A program made the position numbers and the translations under genes. A model generated the notes under the pieces. The model did not search any database. It was not told where the DNA came from and saw nothing but the letters and a program-made list of their open reading frames with translations. A DNA stretch of 64,000 bases. It comes from Siphlonurus alternatus. Its lineage: Eukaryota; Arthropoda; Insecta; Ephemeroptera; Siphlonuridae. The stretch lies in NCBI GenBank assembly GCA_949825025.1, contig OX463781.1, positions 25,422,192 through 25,486,191 of the forward strand. Direction: 5' to 3'. Of the stretch, positions 60,439 to 64,000 are shown piece after piece (within the stretch, counting starts at the first letter, position 1; every line of letters starts with the position of its first letter).

Positions 60439-63400
60439 GACCTGGCGAGGTACGAAGAAAATGGATGAGACCCTACTTCGGGGGCATCGTGAATAGGAAG
60501 GCAGACATTATTTCTATTTAATATGTTTGCATGTATTTTGGTTAAGAAATTTGCAATTTATTGCAAATATAGACCGATGGAATTTGTCAGACATAAGGCT
60601 CTATCCCTTCATCTTAAAAATGTTGTCACAGAGGTTTTCAGCTCCATTAGTTCAATGTATACTGTACCACATTAGGCAATAAATTTTCAAAATGGTAAGG
60701 TAGAACCTTTTGTTTGCAAATTATGTTTTTTCCATTTTTTTTTTTTTTTTTTTTTACTGCTATTATACTATGTTTAAGCTGGAAATTAATTGAAGATTTG
60801 AGATTAAAATGCCTTGTGTTTATCTTGAACACTGCATGACTTGTGTAAATTTTGTGGGATTAAAAAATAAAGACAGAGAGTATATTGATATGTATGTACT
60901 CTGCCATTCAATTCAAGAATAATTTTCATATTTATGTTCTATTCTTACTGTACTTGACACTAAAGAGTAGGTTTGGAAGTACTAAAAGCAAAGCAGAACT
61001 GCATTTTCTGCATAAACAGCAAAACAGTAAATGAACATCAGAGTATTTTACAAAATTCCTCTCGTGTTTTACACTACAGGTATATCACAAAAGCTTTATG
61101 GTTGCTAATGTTTTTTTTTCTCACTTAATATTAAGATATTTCATAAAAAATGTTTCATAATTTTGTATTTATTATTATTATTTTTAAAGAAAACAACAAA
61201 ACATTTCTATCTAGGAAATGTGCCATAAAATTTCATAATTTCATAATTATTTCTTGTGCCAAACAAAAATAACGTAATGTCTAGTAGGAAGAGAAAAGTG
61301 GAATTAGTGAACTGGCACTTGCAAGCCTATGTCAGTTGACTATAAATTTTAACAATGTAACAAAAGTTAATGATAAAAACAGGAATGTGTAATTTCTAAG
61401 GTCTCAGTGGCGTGAAATATTTCTCATCACTTAAGTAGCTGATGCAGAACAAATTAAGTTTTTTGGCTCTATGGCAATGAATTCAGTGTCTTTTTGCCAT
61501 CACCAAATATTCTTCTTCTTAAATTATAAATACATTTGAACCCTAGGGAGCTTTCTTTCATGTGAGATAAAATTATGGAAGATAGTTTACATAGGATCAC
61601 TTATTAAAATCTGTGGAGAAAACGAGGAATCAAAACATAGTCAATGTCATGAATATTGCTATAATTTAATCAATTACCTCTTTAGTTCTTCAAAGTACAA
61701 GAAATTATATGAAATAATGATAGAGATGATCTGATTACTATCTTGTTTATTGTAAACAATATTTTAAATAAAATTGGAAGTGTAGTAAATGGTAAAAATA
61801 ACCCAATAGGTTGGGTATTTTTATGCTTTTTGGTACATGTGCTCTCCTACTCTGCATGGTTCTATGAACCAGCTTACTGCTCCAGCAGTGGTGTACTATA
61901 TAATGCTACTTGGCAGGACCAAAGTAGCTCCAAGCTGTCAAACAGCAACCAAAACACTTTTTCTATTTACAATACTTACTACTTTTTTATAGACACAAGT
62001 TCAAAACTTGTTTATGGTAGATTATTGTAGAGATTTGTTCGTAAAATTTAATATTTAGATACATATTTTTTATTTTGTGCTTTATGTATATCATAGAAAT
62101 CAATCTTAACCATTTTATTATTAAAATAAATTATATGTGTAAAAATGTAGAACAAATTTTAACGTTGATCATAAATTTTATTATTTATGTTATAATCATG
62201 ATGCAATATTATTATTATTATTATTATTACATCATGATTATAATTATTAAAACAAAAACTTAATTTACTTGATATAATTTATCATTATGCTTGCTGTGAA
62301 TTTAAAATGAATGAAGATGGCGTAACTGAAAAAAAAATAAATAAATAAAAAAAAATGGTGAATTTTTAGATTTTTAATATGTTATCATCTGTAGTTTGAC
62401 TATCTCAGTAACAATTCTTCAATGTTTTAAGCCTATATCATATTTCATAAAACTTATTTTTCTAGTCAGATTTTATATTATAATTTAAATTGGTTAAGAT
62501 TTGTTTTCCAATGGTAATAATTTACCATTTATCTTTGACAAGAACTTATTATGCTCACTGATAAATAAATTAATTAATTATAAATAATTTAATTAAAATG
62601 TAGCAGCTTAATTATAACCAGCATCAGTTACGTCTTTAAAAATTAACGTGTCCTATTGATTGTGTTGCAAATTTTTGTTTTCTTAAAATTGATCTCACAC
62701 AGCTATGAGGCTTTGCTCAATTTAAACTCTCACTTAACTTAAAAAACTGAGTTAGGATTTTTTATAGTGTATTTCTATAATTAATTAAGAAAACAAATGA
62801 AAACCAACTGCATAGTTCATAACTAATGACCGGTTACTAAGTTATAATATTTGAGCAGACAGTTTTATTTTACCCAATGTTTGCTCAATTTCTGAGCTAG
62901 ATAACAAAAGCAGCTTAAGCAGCTTAAATAAAATTTTACATCATTGTAAATTATTTGTAATGCCTATTTGCCCATTTTTGTTTAATTGTTTAAATAAGGT
63001 AATGTTGCAAACTTATCTTAATTTGATTCCTTCTCTTCCCCATGTTTTATAATATTTAAAATAAATAACAGTAAAACTGTTTCATTTTAAACACTAATGT
63101 ACTTGAATATAAAAGAATAACAAATGCTTTCATGACTATGAAAAACTGTGTTTTTCACTTTCATTGTTCTAGACTTGCATTATATTTGTAATTTGATGTG
63201 ATCAATAAAATTACTTGCTATATGAATGTAATTTGTTTATTTACTTTACAATCAATTAAAAAATAAAAGGAAAAAATTCAACATGCCATGTGTTTAATAA
63301 GTTCTGTTACTTATGTGCTATATATTATGTTATTATGTAAATATGTACTGTAAAATACAAGTTTTTTTTTAAAAAAATTAACAAAACTTATAATATATAT

Positions 63401-63649
63401 TATTATAATTATATAAGGCACATCAAGTATAAATAAATAACATTAGTGATGTTTCATTCAATATATTGGTTGATGATTATCTCCCCTAGCTAGCTCCCCC
63501 TCCTCTATTATTAAAGAATTACAAGGAGTAAGAAGTCAGATCATAACAGGAAATTCGGGGAATAATTAAATTCTATATACCCTCTATTATATAGGAGAAA
63601 CATCAACTTTTCGACATGCATCTTTTTTACGTTACATAAAATAGAAGTC
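60439..63649 (+). other. 3'UTR and downstream DNA of the unidentified gene
   Basis: AT-rich without coding signal. AATAAA at 60866-60871 is the first plausible poly(A) signal on the plus strand, and another is near 63204. A 95-residue frame at 61743-62030 has no recognisable domain. Confidence 0.45.
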
Positions 63650-63967
63650 AATAACCTCAATTTTTTTTTATTGCAGAAATGGATAGAGCGTGCAAAATAA
63701 GTTATGCTACCCTGATTTTTCCGTATTTTTTTCAGATTTTTTAGAGCCCGGGAACTATTTTTAATTTTTTTAAAGTTCTTTTTGTGACGTCACGAGGCGG
63801 CAAGTCCTATATCTTTTTCTTAAGGAGCGGCGTCTCGTGACGTCACAAAAAGAACTTTGAATAATTTTTTAAAAATATATAGTTCCCGGGCTCTAAAAAA
63901 TCAGGGTAGCATAACTTTGCATCCTCTATCCATTTCTGCAATAAAAAAATGAGGTCGATACTCCATT
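63650..63967. mobile_element. Hairpin MITE, family B, copy 6
   Basis: The arms hold AGAAATGGATAGAG, GCTACCCTGATTTTT and TAGAGCCCGGGAACTA and their complements. Two perfect TGACGTCA octamers lie near 63785 and 63838. Confidence 0.85.
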
Positions 63968-64000
63968 ATAATTATATACTAAGATAATTATTATACAGTA

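Overview
The window is intron-bearing, AT-rich animal DNA packed with transposable elements. The best clade evidence is protein similarity. The casein kinase II alpha gene and the twin-CX9C exon of complex I subunit NDUFS5 both read closer to arthropod than to vertebrate versions as I remember them. Long (TA)n tracts and a tRNA-headed SINE with an arthropod-like middle domain would suit a crustacean or other non-model arthropod. The species cannot be named from this sequence.

Host genes. (1) 6359-6562, minus: one exon of NDUFS5; no C-terminal exon was found. (2) 14190-28217 (CDS), minus: a complete seven-coding-exon casein kinase II alpha gene (350 aa, all phases consistent). Its first coding intron is 9.3 kb and a putative 5'UTR exon lies near 29.4 kb. 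(3) 48340-60438, plus: nine exons of an unrecognised gene, 514 aa if translation starts at the first in-frame Met. It has a helical N-terminal half, a Gln/His-rich linker and a Ser-rich tail; one intron has a GC-AG donor. (4) A weak candidate terminal exon lies at 30111-30273, minus.

Mobile DNA. The most unusual object is a 17.2-kb inverted-repeat element (30830-48032) with near-identical outer arms and a 6-bp target duplication (atattt). Each arm carries an array of a 160-bp satellite: about 36 copies on the left and about 19 on the right, in opposite orientation. Both arrays stop at the same point of the monomer on the inner side. The core carries one recognisable reading frame, an OTU-like cysteine protease. 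A 2.96-kb hAT element with an exact 8-bp duplication (gttctatg) has split that frame. No transposase, integrase or polymerase was recognised in the core.

Elsewhere there are three hAT-type non-autonomous elements, several hairpin MITE families (many with TTAA target duplications), multi-level nested insertions, two LINE remnants, a 5S-rRNA-derived sequence, two tRNA-derived SINEs and a possible small hammerhead-like motif next to a Penelope-like fragment. Most of the DNA between exons is decayed or hairpin-type repeat.
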